Assembly: GCF_900167945.1 (NCBI RefSeq)
Contig: NZ_FUZA01000002.1
Coordinates: 124,001-188,000 of the forward strand
Length of the DNA stretch: 64,000 bases
DNA from: Dyadobacter psychrophilus
GTDB lineage: Bacteria > Bacteroidota > Bacteroidia > Cytophagales > Spirosomataceae
Direction of reading: 5' to 3'
Position numbers and translations under genes: made by a program. Below, piece by piece: positions 41,686 through 52,302 of this stretch (its first letter is position 1; the number at the start of each line of letters is the position of its first letter). The notes beneath the pieces were generated by a model, which did not search any database, was not told where the DNA came from, and was given only the letters and a program-made list of their open reading frames with translations.

Positions 41686-44600
41686 TCAGAAACCAAGGTT
41701 AAGGCCAAATACAATCGTTCTGGCCATCGGGTAAGTGCCATAGTCGATGCCCGGCGTAAGCGCAGAAGAAATCCATGGATCGCCTTCGGTTGTATTCACC
41801 TCTGGGTTGTAGCCTGAATATTTGGTAAAGGTGTGCAGGTTCTGAATGTTCATGTAAACCCGCGCATTTTTCAGGATTGACCCGTTAAGTACTTTGCCAA
41901 GACGGTAACCGATCGTCACGTTTCTGATGCGCAGGAATGAGGCGTCATCTACCAGATAGGATGAAATCGTACGGTTATTGGCCGAGCTGCCCGCGCCAAA
42001 TGTTCTGCCATCACCCGGCTCTTCCGGCGACCGCCAGTAATTAACGGAAATTGTTCCGTTGTTGCGGTAAGCGCTGCGTTTTGTCAGGTTCATCACTTCC
42101 ACATCCTGAACACCTTGGAGCGAAAATCCAAAGTCCAGGTTTCCGTATGTGAAGCTGTTCGTCATCCCGTAAGTGAACTTTGGCAGGTTGTTTCCGATAA
42201 TGGTTTTGTCAGAATCGTTGATCACGCCGTCGTTGTTCAGGTCCCTGAATTTCGCATCGCCTGCGTAGGTGTTGGGTAAATGCGCTGACGCGTTCACTTC
42301 GTCGACTGTGTTATAAACACCGTCAAAAATGTAGCCATAATAGCTTCCCAACGGACTGCCGATCTGTGTAATGTGCGTCAAAGAGTTCTCCTGAGCGCGG
42401 TTGGCAACAATGATCGGCGTGCCGCCTGCACCAAGCGATTCTACTTTGTTTCTGTTAAAAGAAATGTTGGCATTGGTATTCCACGTAAACCTATCCGTCT
42501 TAAAATTTCTGGTTTCCAATGCAAGTTCAAGTCCTTTATTGCGAAGACTTCCCAAATTGCGCAATGCTGTTTCATAACCCGTTGAAAGTGGCACAGGAAC
42601 ATTCAGTAGCAGGTCAGAAGTCAGCTTGTTGTAGTAATCCACATTCAGGAAAATCCGGTTTTGGAAAAGTCCCAGATCAAGCCCTAAGTCAAACTCCTTG
42701 GCTTTTTCCCATCCCAAATTTGCATTGCCTAATGAGCCCTGCGCCAAACCGCTGGCGATAGAACCATCGCCCGAGCCAAGAATGTAATTGCTGCCATAAA
42801 TCAACCCAACCGATGCATAGTCAGGAATCTGGTTGTTGCCAATCAAACCATAACTTGCGCGCAGCTTCAATTCACTCAGGGCATTTACATCAGCCAAGAA
42901 TTTCTCCTGACCTATGCGCCAGCCGACCGAAGCCGAAGGGAAGTTCCCCCATTTGTTGTCCGAACCAAAGCGGGAGGAGCCATCGCGGCGGAATGTTGCG
43001 GTTAGGAAATATTTTTCATCCAGATTGTAAGTCGCACGGCTTAATAATGAAAGCAATGTCCATTGCGAACGGATTGAGCTGCCGCCCGTTACGATCCCTG
43101 CATTCAATGTCGGCACAAGGTCGTTGGGGAATGAATTTGCATTGACCGCCGTCGAGTTGAAGCTCGATTTTTGTTCTGTCAAACCCACGAGTACATTTAA
43201 ATGGTGACGCTCGGCGAAACTATTGTCGTAAGTCAACGTGTTCTCATTGATCCAGCTGATGTTGGTTGCCGCATAGGAACGGCCAAAAGATGGATTAACA
43301 CTGATAAAGGAAGGCGAAAACTTGTTGTTGCTGAATGTGTTGACGTCCGCGTTGATGCTTGTTTTGAATTGAAGGTTTTTCAAAATATCAACCGTCGTAA
43401 ACAAGCTGCCGACTGTGCTGAACTGGTTCATCGTGTTCTTAATGCCCTCACCAAATGTCAGCGCGTTGTTGTAAATGATGTTTTGCGTGGTACCATCATC
43501 ATAATGCAGCAAGTAAGAGGTCGCATAGGTGCCGTCTGCATTCCGGGCTGGATATAAGCCGGGAACCGACATCACCGTTGTGGCTACCGCACCGTAATCC
43601 TGAATCCCGCCCGTAGTTGCTATGCGGTTATTGGTATAAGATGGCGCCACACGGAAACCGACTTTTACCTTATCTGAAACCTTCGCATCCACATTCAAAC
43701 GAAATGCATATTTCTTGAAGCCGGAGTTGATTACGATCCCTTCCTGATTTTGGTAATTACCGGACAGATAGTAACGCGCATTTTCCGTTCCGCCCGAAGC
43801 TGACAGCTGATAGTTTTGCATCGGCGCGCGGCGATAAAGCAGGTCCTGCCAGTCGGTGAATGGGAGGGAAGCCGCGTTTTTGAATTCTTCTGGTATTTTA
43901 TATTGCGGTCCGCTTCTTGCTGAATTGGGGTCGGTCGCTTTTCCGCCGGCACGCACCCAGTCGGTATTTCGCTGGTCGATTGAACGCTGCGCATATTGCT
44001 GGTTGCTCATGATTCCTACTTTTTTCGCAACTTCCTGGAAACCATAGCTGGCGTTCAGGCTGATCTGCGACTTACCGGCCGCTCCCGTCTTCGTTGTAAT
44101 CAAAACCACACCATTCGATCCGCGGGAACCGTAAATGGATGTAGCAGATGCATCTTTCAAAACGTCAATTGACTGGATATCGCCAGGGTTAATGCTCGCC
44201 AGCGGGTTAACAGGCGATTGATCTCCAATATCTCCACCTTGGGCAGATGCATTGCTTACCGAGTTGTCCAATGGCACACCATCAACCACATATAAAGGCT
44301 GATTTCCTGCTGTTATAGAACCCGTTCCGCGTATTTTCAAAGAAATGCCGCCTCCCGGAGCAGCGGAAGTCTGCTGCACTTGCACTCCGGCCATTTGTCC
44401 GGCAAGTGCTTCACCAAAGGAAACCACAGCGCGATCCTGCAACTGCTTGGAACTTACAGACGCAATCGAACCAGTCAGTTCGCGCTTTTGCTGGCTTCCG
44501 TAACCTACAACCACGACTTCATTCAGAGCTCTGTCGCCGGCTTCGAGTTGCGGTGAAATGATTGAGCGGTTTCCAACGAGCTCTTCCATGTCACTGTAAC

Positions 44601-44901
44601 CTATATACGTAAAAAGCAGTGTGCCGTTTCCCGGCACCTGAATTTTATAGGCACCGTTCGCATCGGAAACAACCCCGTCGTTGCCGCCCTTCACCCGGAT
44701 GGATACGCCGACCAGCGGCTGACCAGTCGCTTTTTCAGTGACTTGGCCGCTCACATTGACCAGGTTGGCCCGGCCTGATGTTTGAGCCTGTGCGTTGGCG
44801 CAACAGAATACCAGAAATAATACTTTGAAAAGTATTCCTGGTGGCAATCCGCACATGTTGCGGAAGCAATTGTAACCGTTGGTAAAGATTTGTTTTCCCA
44901 T
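41686..44901 (-). CDS. SusC/RagA-family TonB-linked outer-membrane transporter
   Basis: A signal peptide at the N-terminus is followed by a carboxypeptidase-regulatory-like domain (NVSGQVTEKATGQPLVGVS), the plug with the SusC signature RGTGSITAGNQPLYVVDG and the GSRGSNGVVLITTK region, then a large barrel. At 1071 residues it has normal length. It imports glycan oligomers with SusD and TonB. Its expression box TATATTTG lies at 44953-44960. Confidence 0.93.
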   Translation of the reverse strand: MGKQIFTNGYNCFRNMCGLPPGILFKVLFLVFCCANAQAQTSGRANLVNVSGQVTEKATGQPLVGVSIRVKGGNDGVVSDANGAYKIQVPGNGTLLFTYIGYSDMEELVGNRSIISPQLEAGDRALNEVVVVGYGSQQKRELTGSIASVSSKQLQDRAVVSFGEALAGQMAGVQVQQTSAAPGGGISLKIRGTGSITAGNQPLYVVDGVPLDNSVSNASAQGGDIGDQSPVNPLASINPGDIQSIDVLKDASATSIYGSRGSNGVVLITTKTGAAGKSQISLNASYGFQEVAKKVGIMSNQQYAQRSIDQRNTDWVRAGGKATDPNSARSGPQYKIPEEFKNAASLPFTDWQDLLYRRAPMQNYQLSASGGTENARYYLSGNYQNQEGIVINSGFKKYAFRLNVDAKVSDKVKVGFRVAPSYTNNRIATTGGIQDYGAVATTVMSVPGLYPARNADGTYATSYLLHYDDGTTQNIIYNNALTFGEGIKNTMNQFSTVGSLFTTVDILKNLQFKTSINADVNTFSNNKFSPSFISVNPSFGRSYAATNISWINENTLTYDNSFAERHHLNVLVGLTEQKSSFNSTAVNANSFPNDLVPTLNAGIVTGGSSIRSQWTLLSLLSRATYNLDEKYFLTATFRRDGSSRFGSDNKWGNFPSASVGWRIGQEKFLADVNALSELKLRASYGLIGNNQIPDYASVGLIYGSNYILGSGDGSIASGLAQGSLGNANLGWEKAKEFDLGLDLGLFQNRIFLNVDYYNKLTSDLLLNVPVPLSTGYETALRNLGSLRNKGLELALETRNFKTDRFTWNTNANISFNRNKVESLGAGGTPIIVANRAQENSLTHITQIGSPLGSYYGYIFDGVYNTVDEVNASAHLPNTYAGDAKFRDLNNDGVINDSDKTIIGNNLPKFTYGMTNSFTYGNLDFGFSLQGVQDVEVMNLTKRSAYRNNGTISVNYWRSPEEPGDGRTFGAGSSANNRTISSYLVDDASFLRIRNVTIGYRLGKVLNGSILKNARVYMNIQNLHTFTKYSGYNPEVNTTEGDPWISSALTPGIDYGTYPMARTIVFGLNLGF

Positions 44902-44952
44902 GGGTTATGGAAGATAAGGTGTCTAGAAATGATTGAATCGAAAGGTATCGAA

Positions 44953-44960
44953 ACAAATAT
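44953..44960 (-). promoter_or_regulatory. TATATTTG promoter box of the SusCD pair
   Basis: On the minus strand TATATTTG is a perfect TAnnTTTG box about 50 bases upstream of the susC start. A -33 element at the right distance is weak (TTTAC). Confidence 0.5.
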
Positions 44961-45073
44961 AATGTTTTTATCAAATGTAAAGTCTTTTCGTAAGAAAAAA
45001 ATAATATAATATGAATAAAAAGAAAGATAACGTAGCTTTTGACGGAATATTCTGGATACGAGGTGTGGGAAAC

Positions 45074-45110
45074 AACAATGCTTCCAAACGTTTTGTCGGG
45101 AAGCATTGTT
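45074..45110 (-). terminator. terminator-like hairpin after the GH20 gene
   Basis: AACAATGCTTCC (45074-45085) pairs perfectly with GGAAGCATTGTT (45099-45110). It separates the hexosaminidase gene from susC, so the two probably have separate transcripts. The T-run is short on the minus strand. Confidence 0.6.
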
Positions 45111-45144
45111 TTCAATGTTGGTAAATATTGGATGGAACGGTGTG

Positions 45145-47538
45145 TTATTTATATTGCTCCCAGTTCAATTGCTTGTTTATCAAAGGCAACTGGTGTTGCT
45201 GCGCATAATCGTTTCTAACCTTCTTCACATCATTCCACCATTGATCCAGCGGATAATGCAATTCACGGTAAATCAGATAGCTAAGGTCCGTAGTGCGTAC
45301 CGGCTGGTGGTCTTTGATGTCATCCACCTGATGCAGAAACTTGCGTCCATTGGCTTCCATAACCAGCGGTTGCCATTCTTTATACCACGTTTTTGTAACC
45401 AGAGCAAGCGTGCTGTCGCGCTGGGTTTTTAGCTTGCTGACCATTTCCATAGCCGCATCTAACTTTTTAATGGCTTGTACAGGATTGCTGGCCGCCGAAG
45501 CTTGTTGCAGCAAATCCGTAACTTTATTTAAGGCAACCAACATGCGCAAATTCTGGCCGCAAATCGCCGCAACCGATTCCAGCACTTCTAGATTGTAAAG
45601 CTGCGATCCCGCGCGCGATTTGTTTTCTTGTATCAATTTACGCGCATTTGCATTGCGTGGCAGCATGGATTGGGCAGTTGCAAGTCGTTCATGATTAACA
45701 GGATAGGTCTTGTTTGTAATCGCAAGCGAGCCGTTTGCTGGCACCGGCAGGAGGGGTAATGTCTGGTCTCTTTCAGGCTGTAAGAACAAGCTGTCTGAAT
45801 TCCCTTTGATCATCGGCCGCCAGGGCGATGCGATCCAGTCCCAGCTTTCTGTATGGAACTCCGCCTGTTCGCTGAGGATGTGGTAAACGCTGTCCATATC
45901 CTTTTGTGCGGGTCCGTAAAATGCATTCATAAATCGCGCCGAGGCATCCGCAGGAGTCAGGTTTTTGCTGTTCCATCCAGCCGCCGTTGCCGTGGCATAA
46001 CCCAACCAGAATGTTTCAGGATGCAGTCCGGCATCCGCCCAGCCCGCAATCACCACGCCTGCAAATGAAGACAGATTTTCAGTGAAAGCCGTATTAATTT
46101 CCTTCATCATATCCGCCACCCGGCCGGATGAGCGGTCACTTCCGTCGGCCATGACGGCAGTCTTGGTATGCAGCGGGTAGTAATTTGGGAAAATAGGCTC
46201 AGCGCCCTGCGTGGCCGTATAAACGAACTGCCTGATCCCATGCTTTTTGTATTCCGCTGCAATTGCATTATTGTAAACGCCGTTCACAATGTGTGAGGGC
46301 AATGCGGTAATGTCCTCTTTCCGCAAAGGAAATTCACCCCAAAACAAAACCGTGCGGCCCTGCTCATGCAACCTGTCCGCCAGTTTCTTGATAAACCAAG
46401 CCAGTAACCGACCATTTCCGCCCAGACTATCCGCCATCGCCTTCTCCGAAGGCGCTTTGCCCGTGTAATAGGCTTCGTCATTAGAAAGAATAATGTATTT
46501 GCTGCCCTTGCTGGCATTGATAAGTTCGCTGAACATGGCGTCCAGCAATTTAAATGTTTCCGGATCAGTCACTGAAAATTGATAATTAATGTCATCAATC
46601 AGCCGTAGCTTACGGTATTCAGGATGTTTCAGGATAAACGAAACGTGCGCCGGCGCATCCAGAAATGGCACAAGATCAACAAAATGTGCATTTGCGAAAT
46701 CTGCGATCTCTTGATATTCAGCGGGAGACAACGCAAAAGGTTCAACTATCGCGGGAGCCGATTTGTAATTAAAATGTCCTTCCAGTTTGATCGAAAAAGC
46801 ATTGATCTTATAAGTTGAGGCTTGCTTGATGATCCGCTTCAAAGCACTCATTTTTTCCAAATGGTGCGCATCATCCCAATAAATCATCCGCACATCCACA
46901 TTAGGCCAGTCCGTAATCTCACCCTCCGGAACCCGCATTTTAGGCGCCTGCGACCTTAAAAGCTGCAAAAAAGTTTGAACACCGTAATACAAACCCTGCG
47001 AAGCGTTGGCTGTAATGGTAATGCCTTCCGGCTTCAAATTCAATCGATATGCCTGTCGCGCCAGCGCTGTCCGGTTTGTATCCACACTCGCGCCAATTTC
47101 GACAGATCCTTTCTGAATCACCAGCCGGATGGCGGGTGAAGTACCAGCGGCGCTGCCAGCAGTAACGGAAAGGGAAAGGCCGGCTTCCTTTAATCCCTCT
47201 TGCAAGGTCTTCGTGGTCTGCTCTTTGGCAAGCGTCGGATCGGCTACAATTTTCCAATTTTTGCTGATTGTGAACAACTTTTCAGTCAGTTCCAGTTGCT
47301 GCGGAAGTGGGAGCAGGGCTGAGCTAGGATTGATTTTTTTTAAGATTGTTGGCTGTGAGGTTTTGGTTTGCGCATTTGTTTGAGATAATGCAAGAGAAAG
47401 GCAACAAGCCAAAAATAAATTCCTGGATAGAAATTTGATCCTATAAAGATGCGGGTTGCAAGACCTTAGCCACCAGTCAGTTACTTGTAATTGAGTGATG
47501 AATGTTTGTACTTTCTGAAAGCATGTAAGGTTATTCAA
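45145..47538 (-). CDS. GH20-family beta-N-acetylhexosaminidase
   Basis: A signal sequence is present after a basic N-terminus (NLFLACCLSLALSQTNAQ). A GH20b-type beta domain (about 75-200) leads into the catalytic barrel with MIYWDDAHHLEKMSALKRII and EPFALSPAEYQEIADFAN. The catalytic Asp-Glu pair occurs as KYIILSNDEAYY, instead of the usual HxGGDE. The C-terminal 250 residues are helical. The enzyme would remove GlcNAc or GalNAc from glycans imported or trimmed by the SusCD system. Confidence 0.82.
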   Translation of the reverse strand: MNNLTCFQKVQTFITQLQVTDWWLRSCNPHLYRIKFLSRNLFLACCLSLALSQTNAQTKTSQPTILKKINPSSALLPLPQQLELTEKLFTISKNWKIVADPTLAKEQTTKTLQEGLKEAGLSLSVTAGSAAGTSPAIRLVIQKGSVEIGASVDTNRTALARQAYRLNLKPEGITITANASQGLYYGVQTFLQLLRSQAPKMRVPEGEITDWPNVDVRMIYWDDAHHLEKMSALKRIIKQASTYKINAFSIKLEGHFNYKSAPAIVEPFALSPAEYQEIADFANAHFVDLVPFLDAPAHVSFILKHPEYRKLRLIDDINYQFSVTDPETFKLLDAMFSELINASKGSKYIILSNDEAYYTGKAPSEKAMADSLGGNGRLLAWFIKKLADRLHEQGRTVLFWGEFPLRKEDITALPSHIVNGVYNNAIAAEYKKHGIRQFVYTATQGAEPIFPNYYPLHTKTAVMADGSDRSSGRVADMMKEINTAFTENLSSFAGVVIAGWADAGLHPETFWLGYATATAAGWNSKNLTPADASARFMNAFYGPAQKDMDSVYHILSEQAEFHTESWDWIASPWRPMIKGNSDSLFLQPERDQTLPLLPVPANGSLAITNKTYPVNHERLATAQSMLPRNANARKLIQENKSRAGSQLYNLEVLESVAAICGQNLRMLVALNKVTDLLQQASAASNPVQAIKKLDAAMEMVSKLKTQRDSTLALVTKTWYKEWQPLVMEANGRKFLHQVDDIKDHQPVRTTDLSYLIYRELHYPLDQWWNDVKKVRNDYAQQHQLPLINKQLNWEQYK

Positions 47539-47762
47539 GGCTGGAAAATTTAGTGGTTAGGAACAGGTTTATAAAAGGTGCGACAAAGTAAGATTAAACA
47601 TGCCGCGTTGCTGCTTCAACATAAGTGATAGCTAGCTGCAATTAAAATAAAAAAATAAGGAAACGAAAGTTATTGATTTACTATTTACAGGATTTGTTGA
47701 AATTGGTTGAATTTGAACGCAATCGCGGCGTAGACAGCACGAGCGCAAAGTTTAGAAACAGC

Positions 47763-47793
47763 AAAGGCAACCAGCATCATGCTGATTGCCTTT
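47763..47793 (-). terminator. terminator after the T9SS protein gene
   Basis: AAAGGCAACCAGC and GCTGATTGCCTTT (47763-47793) pair with one mismatch that becomes a G-U wobble in the minus-strand transcript. The loop is ATCAT. Confidence 0.65.
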
Positions 47794-47820
47794 CTACATT
47801 TAAGAAAGACCAAACCGAAA

Positions 47821-50800
47821 TTACTCCTTCAAAATCCGGTAAGCCGTCTTCTTATCTCCCTGCATCACCTCGATCACGTAGATTCCCGAGGGTAGCTTGC
47901 TAATGTCAAGGCGTTCTTCAAGATTTTTCGCCTGCAATTTTTTCATGCTGCGCCCGGAAATATTAAACAGCTCAATGCTGCGCGGGACGGATTGGCTAAA
48001 TTCCAGGATAAGGATATCTTGTGTTGGATTTGGAAAAATGCGAACGTTTTGTGTCGATGCAGGTTCGGTTGGGCCGGTGATTACTTCAACGCGCACTGTG
48101 CCTGGGATGCCGATATCGCCGCTGCCGCAAGCATTGTTTACGGCAATGATCCGGTAGATCTGACCTGGGGCAGCGTTGAAAAGTTCAAGGTCGTAGGAAG
48201 GTTTGTTGGTTTGAATCGTTTGGGCCATGAATTCTGTTCCATACCGGAATGTCCAGGGTGCGCCTCCTTCCAATAGCACTTGCACGTGCGGCGGATTGGA
48301 ACCATCGAAAACAACCGATTCAGTTGAAAAACGTGCTTTTGATTTTTTTGCGACTGTGTACACATCTTTAAATGCACTGCTGCTTGTGCCCGCATCCGAG
48401 GCCACAACCCTGACCCGATAAAGGCGACCGTCGGGTGTGCTGAGTGGGACAGTTGCTTTCAGCGGGCTTGTGCTGCCGCTGGTTTGAATGTCAGTAAAAT
48501 TGCGGCCGGTCGAATCGGAGATTTGTACTGTGAACTTGTTGCCGGTTGTGAAAGTCCCTTTCAGTTCATAAAGAACGGATATTTCGCTGCCTGCACAAAT
48601 ACCTCCGCCTTGCGGGGTAAATACATTGGTAACAGAAACGCTTCGGGCCGAAACAGGGTTCACTTCTACAATCGCTGACCCGCTGCCCACACCTGTGCTG
48701 CAACTATTGCGAATGGAAGCAATAGTGTAAGTCGTGGTTTGCTTGGGACTTACGCGAATGTACGACAGGTCGCCTCGTCCGCCATAAATGTCACTTTTGG
48801 TGCCGTCGGATAGCGTTACTTGGGCAGACATGGCGCTTTCAGTCGTAATTTGGGCCATAATATAGGTTTCTTCGCCGCTGTTGATGGTTGTATTCCCGCT
48901 TAGTATTGCGCTGGGTTTGCGTAAAAAGCCAAGATTCAGCGTGGCCGATAAGCTGTATTTTCTTACCACAACCCTTATTTCAAACCTGTTATCCGGGAAT
49001 GTTTCCGGCATTTTTACCAAACGCGTTCCGGACAGCGTTTTGGTGGAATCGAGCACCGTGGCCTGATTGGTTGCAAGGTTTACAAGCTCAAAACGAATAT
49101 AATCGTCGGAAATATCAGCGTCACCCACCAATGCATACGTAACCGGCGCAGTGCTTCCTTCACAAACATTCATTGCGTTGTTAGAGGCCTGCAAACCCGG
49201 ATTTACCTTTGCCGTCACCGAACCCAAAGCTGTGCCGTAGCCGCAAAAGTTATAAATCGATTTTACAAAAAACTTGCCTCCCTTCATCGGGTTTAAACTC
49301 CTGATTTCCTCGGCATTGGAATAAGCATACCTTGAATTATCTTCATAAACCACCCACCAGAATGCACCGCCGGTCAGGGAAACTTTAATGTTTGTATTCT
49401 CTCCCGGATTAAGCACAAGAGGTTCGGAATCAGCGCCGGAACCCAGTTGAGCAGTAGGAGCAGTCCCGATCAGGATGTTTTGCGAGGGCGAAACCACACC
49501 GTCAGAGGACAGCACGCGAAGCCTGTAATAGCCCGCTTCAATGGCGGCGGGTATTTTGCCAGTCAGAATCCTTGCGGTTTCTGTGGAAGCGATGGTCGTG
49601 TATGCAAACGAGCCATCGTCTTTTGCGATTTGCAGGGAAAACGTAGCTGGTTTGGACATGGCATCTGCCACACCAAAAGGGATTGAAATAGGGCCACCCA
49701 TGCAGTAACGGCCTTCGTTGCCCGTTGGCTCGATGGTGATCCGGTAAGGGACCGCGTAAATGTAGGTTTTCAGGTCAAGTGGCACCGTTCCACACACGTT
49801 ACTGACAGATTTGATCACATATTCATTGACCTTTCCTGCCACCAGTTTAATGGGAATGGAGGTTCCCTGGTCGCTCGTATTCAAATACACCTTATTTTCA
49901 CCATTTTCTGTAAACTCCACACGTGAAGCGACACCCTTGTCGGCAGGTAGATAGAGCGTCTCAAAAGGATAATAGGGCATAGACTCGTAAGGATTTTCCT
50001 TCGTGGCTTCTATGGCTAAACGATTGTTTTCCGGGAGCAGCTGAATGCCGAAAGTGCGGGTTTCGCTGAACATGATCGGCGAGGTGGAGGCAACGCGGAT
50101 AACAGCTCCGTTATTGAAAGAATTGGCAGAAACTTTCACTTTGTATTTCCCCTGATTTGAAACGGTTGCAATGGTTTTATAATCGCAACAATCCGTTATT
50201 AACTGGATTTCAAACTGATTTCCAGCATTGAAATTTCCGAATTTTTCAAAATTAACTTCCAGACTATCCCCCGAGCAGACCGGACCTTTGAGCGGTTCCA
50301 GGGCAATTGCCGGTTCGGTTCCTGAACCTGTAATGCGGTATGACCTGGCGGTCAGGTTTTCATTTTTAAAACAACCGTTGGATATCGATTTGACCCGAAA
50401 CTCCCGGTTTTCTTTGAGATAAAAAATGTAGCTGTGCGTTCCGTCGCCTTCCAGATTGATCTTTTCACCTTCGGGCATTTCCACAACGTAAGGTCCGCCT
50501 CCGCGGGCAATGTATGAGAAGTTTACACTGGAAGGTGTAGCGTAATTATAGATATTGTAATCAACAGGCAGCAGGGTCGGCATCGTTTGGATATCTATCC
50601 ATCCCGAAGGTGGAGATTCCATCGAAGGGTTGGCTGTAATGATTTTGGACGTCGTGCCGTAGAAACCACTTAGGCGATTCGGGGCATCAAAAAACAGCTG
50701 ATCTCCCGAACGGGTTGCTGGAATGCGGATCTTATTTGCATCATTGTAGACGTCCGTCAATTCAATCCAGAATTGTGTTGCCGGTGTTAATTCAGCATTG

Positions 50801-52071
50801 GAAACGTATTTTACAGACGCTTTCGAGCCCGCGCAGAAGGACTGTTTTTTATTCACGTCAGCAAACCGGATGCCTGGATTCACGTTGATCTCTAACACAC
50901 TATTTCCGATGGAAGCCGCATTGCCACAGCCCGTTGTCAGGGACTTAATGGTGTATGCAGTCGTTTTGTCTGGCCCCAAATTCACCTGGGCAGGTCCCTG
51001 ATTGGGAGAAGTCAGCGTTGTTCCGTCGCTCAGTGTGAGCGTGAACGGAGGCAGACCGGTCAGGTTAATATTGATTCCCGTAAAATCGCCGATTCTGATC
51101 GTCTGACTAGCGGAGTTGAAGCTGGCAGACGGTTTTGTACGGACCACGAACCTGTTGGACTGAGAAGCAACAGCATTATCCGTGACAACTTGTGCAACAA
51201 ACTCCTGAGCATATTGAACATTGAAGTTTTCAGGGAAACGGGCGACCAAAAAACCGTCCTTTAATTGTGCCGGGACATCAACGGACTTGGGTTTGGCATC
51301 ATTGGAGTTGACATCGGAGAAACGGATTTTGTATTTGGTTTGAGCAGGTAAGGCAGAGCCGGACACCGAAAACCCAATGATCAATTCAGCACCTTCACAG
51401 GCAAGCTGCGGATTGACGGCCAATGTTTTAATCGAAGTTTTGTTCACAACAGGCTTAACCGAGCCCGAGATTTGCATGGCACCACATTCATTTTCAGCAT
51501 GCACAATCCTAAGTGGGCCATCCTGCACGATCATAACGTCCTTAAAAAAATCAAATTTGCCGTAAGTAAGGAGCTGTATCCGGGAGCTGTCGTTGAGCGT
51601 AGCCCAGCCATAGGAAGTGGACGAGCCTGAAATTCGCACGCGGTAATCATCATATAGATTTACCGAATCAGAAAACGCCGCCTGGCTCAGTGCCACATTT
51701 CCCTTGCTGTACACCACCAAAGTGCTTTGAAGCCACGGCGTCTCGGTTTTGGGAGAGGAAGTGAGGATCCGCAGGTATACATTGGGATTGTCGTAAAGTC
51801 GGGCATCGGTGAATTTCAGTTCCAGCACATCACCAGCCAGCGTCGCGGGAAGCTCCGCTATCACCTGACCAGTTTGTGCAGAACGCACCTGGACTTTAAA
51901 CTGGTTACCCAGATCAAACCGCCCGGAAATGACGACGGGAAGCTGATATGGCGCATCCACGCAAGCCCTTCCGGGCATCATTTGCGTGTTAATCTCGATG
52001 GAAGGCGTTTGAGCGCAGATTTTTGCAAGAAAAAGAAAACAGAAAGAAACAGAAAGTAAAAATTCACGCAT
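47821..52071 (-). CDS. giant T9SS-exported protein with seven tandem modules
   Basis: The ATG at 52071 gives the signal peptide MREFLLSVSFCFLFLAKICA. The 1416-residue protein consists of about seven tandem beta-rich modules of roughly 180-190 residues. Each opens with a Cys-containing motif such as FCAGSKASVKYVSN, VCSGDSLEVNFEKF or ICAGSEISVLYELKG and ends with a second Cys such as IKSLTTGCGN or IASIRNSCST. The C-terminal 75 residues are a type IX secretion sorting domain (FPNPTQDILILEF, LPSGIYVIEVMQ). It should be anchored or released at the cell surface, possibly as an adhesin or glycan-capture protein. Confidence 0.88.
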   Translation of the reverse strand: MREFLLSVSFCFLFLAKICAQTPSIEINTQMMPGRACVDAPYQLPVVISGRFDLGNQFKVQVRSAQTGQVIAELPATLAGDVLELKFTDARLYDNPNVYLRILTSSPKTETPWLQSTLVVYSKGNVALSQAAFSDSVNLYDDYRVRISGSSTSYGWATLNDSSRIQLLTYGKFDFFKDVMIVQDGPLRIVHAENECGAMQISGSVKPVVNKTSIKTLAVNPQLACEGAELIIGFSVSGSALPAQTKYKIRFSDVNSNDAKPKSVDVPAQLKDGFLVARFPENFNVQYAQEFVAQVVTDNAVASQSNRFVVRTKPSASFNSASQTIRIGDFTGININLTGLPPFTLTLSDGTTLTSPNQGPAQVNLGPDKTTAYTIKSLTTGCGNAASIGNSVLEINVNPGIRFADVNKKQSFCAGSKASVKYVSNAELTPATQFWIELTDVYNDANKIRIPATRSGDQLFFDAPNRLSGFYGTTSKIITANPSMESPPSGWIDIQTMPTLLPVDYNIYNYATPSSVNFSYIARGGGPYVVEMPEGEKINLEGDGTHSYIFYLKENREFRVKSISNGCFKNENLTARSYRITGSGTEPAIALEPLKGPVCSGDSLEVNFEKFGNFNAGNQFEIQLITDCCDYKTIATVSNQGKYKVKVSANSFNNGAVIRVASTSPIMFSETRTFGIQLLPENNRLAIEATKENPYESMPYYPFETLYLPADKGVASRVEFTENGENKVYLNTSDQGTSIPIKLVAGKVNEYVIKSVSNVCGTVPLDLKTYIYAVPYRITIEPTGNEGRYCMGGPISIPFGVADAMSKPATFSLQIAKDDGSFAYTTIASTETARILTGKIPAAIEAGYYRLRVLSSDGVVSPSQNILIGTAPTAQLGSGADSEPLVLNPGENTNIKVSLTGGAFWWVVYEDNSRYAYSNAEEIRSLNPMKGGKFFVKSIYNFCGYGTALGSVTAKVNPGLQASNNAMNVCEGSTAPVTYALVGDADISDDYIRFELVNLATNQATVLDSTKTLSGTRLVKMPETFPDNRFEIRVVVRKYSLSATLNLGFLRKPSAILSGNTTINSGEETYIMAQITTESAMSAQVTLSDGTKSDIYGGRGDLSYIRVSPKQTTTYTIASIRNSCSTGVGSGSAIVEVNPVSARSVSVTNVFTPQGGGICAGSEISVLYELKGTFTTGNKFTVQISDSTGRNFTDIQTSGSTSPLKATVPLSTPDGRLYRVRVVASDAGTSSSAFKDVYTVAKKSKARFSTESVVFDGSNPPHVQVLLEGGAPWTFRYGTEFMAQTIQTNKPSYDLELFNAAPGQIYRIIAVNNACGSGDIGIPGTVRVEVITGPTEPASTQNVRIFPNPTQDILILEFSQSVPRSIELFNISGRSMKKLQAKNLEERLDISKLPSGIYVIEVMQGDKKTAYRILKE

Positions 52072-52096
52072 GCAGGATAGAGGATAAATGTCTATC

Positions 52097-52104
52097 CAAA
52101 AATA
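52097..52104 (-). promoter_or_regulatory. promoter box before the T9SS gene
   Basis: TATTTTTG on the minus strand fits TAnnTTTG, 26 bases upstream of the start codon. Confidence 0.4.
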
Positions 52105-52302
52105 ATAAATGTAACCTGATGGTAACGTACGGTGTAGAAACATTTTGTGATGTTTCTGAGAAATTCTGGTTTAATAATGTGTGTCAATCTATGCGTGAAT
52201 ACCACTAATGTTTCTTTTCCTAAAGTTTTATCCCAAAATGCAAGGAGTCTGTATTGAGAACCTTGATAAAGTCTCCGAAATTCCCAAATGTCATCAGTCC
52301 CC

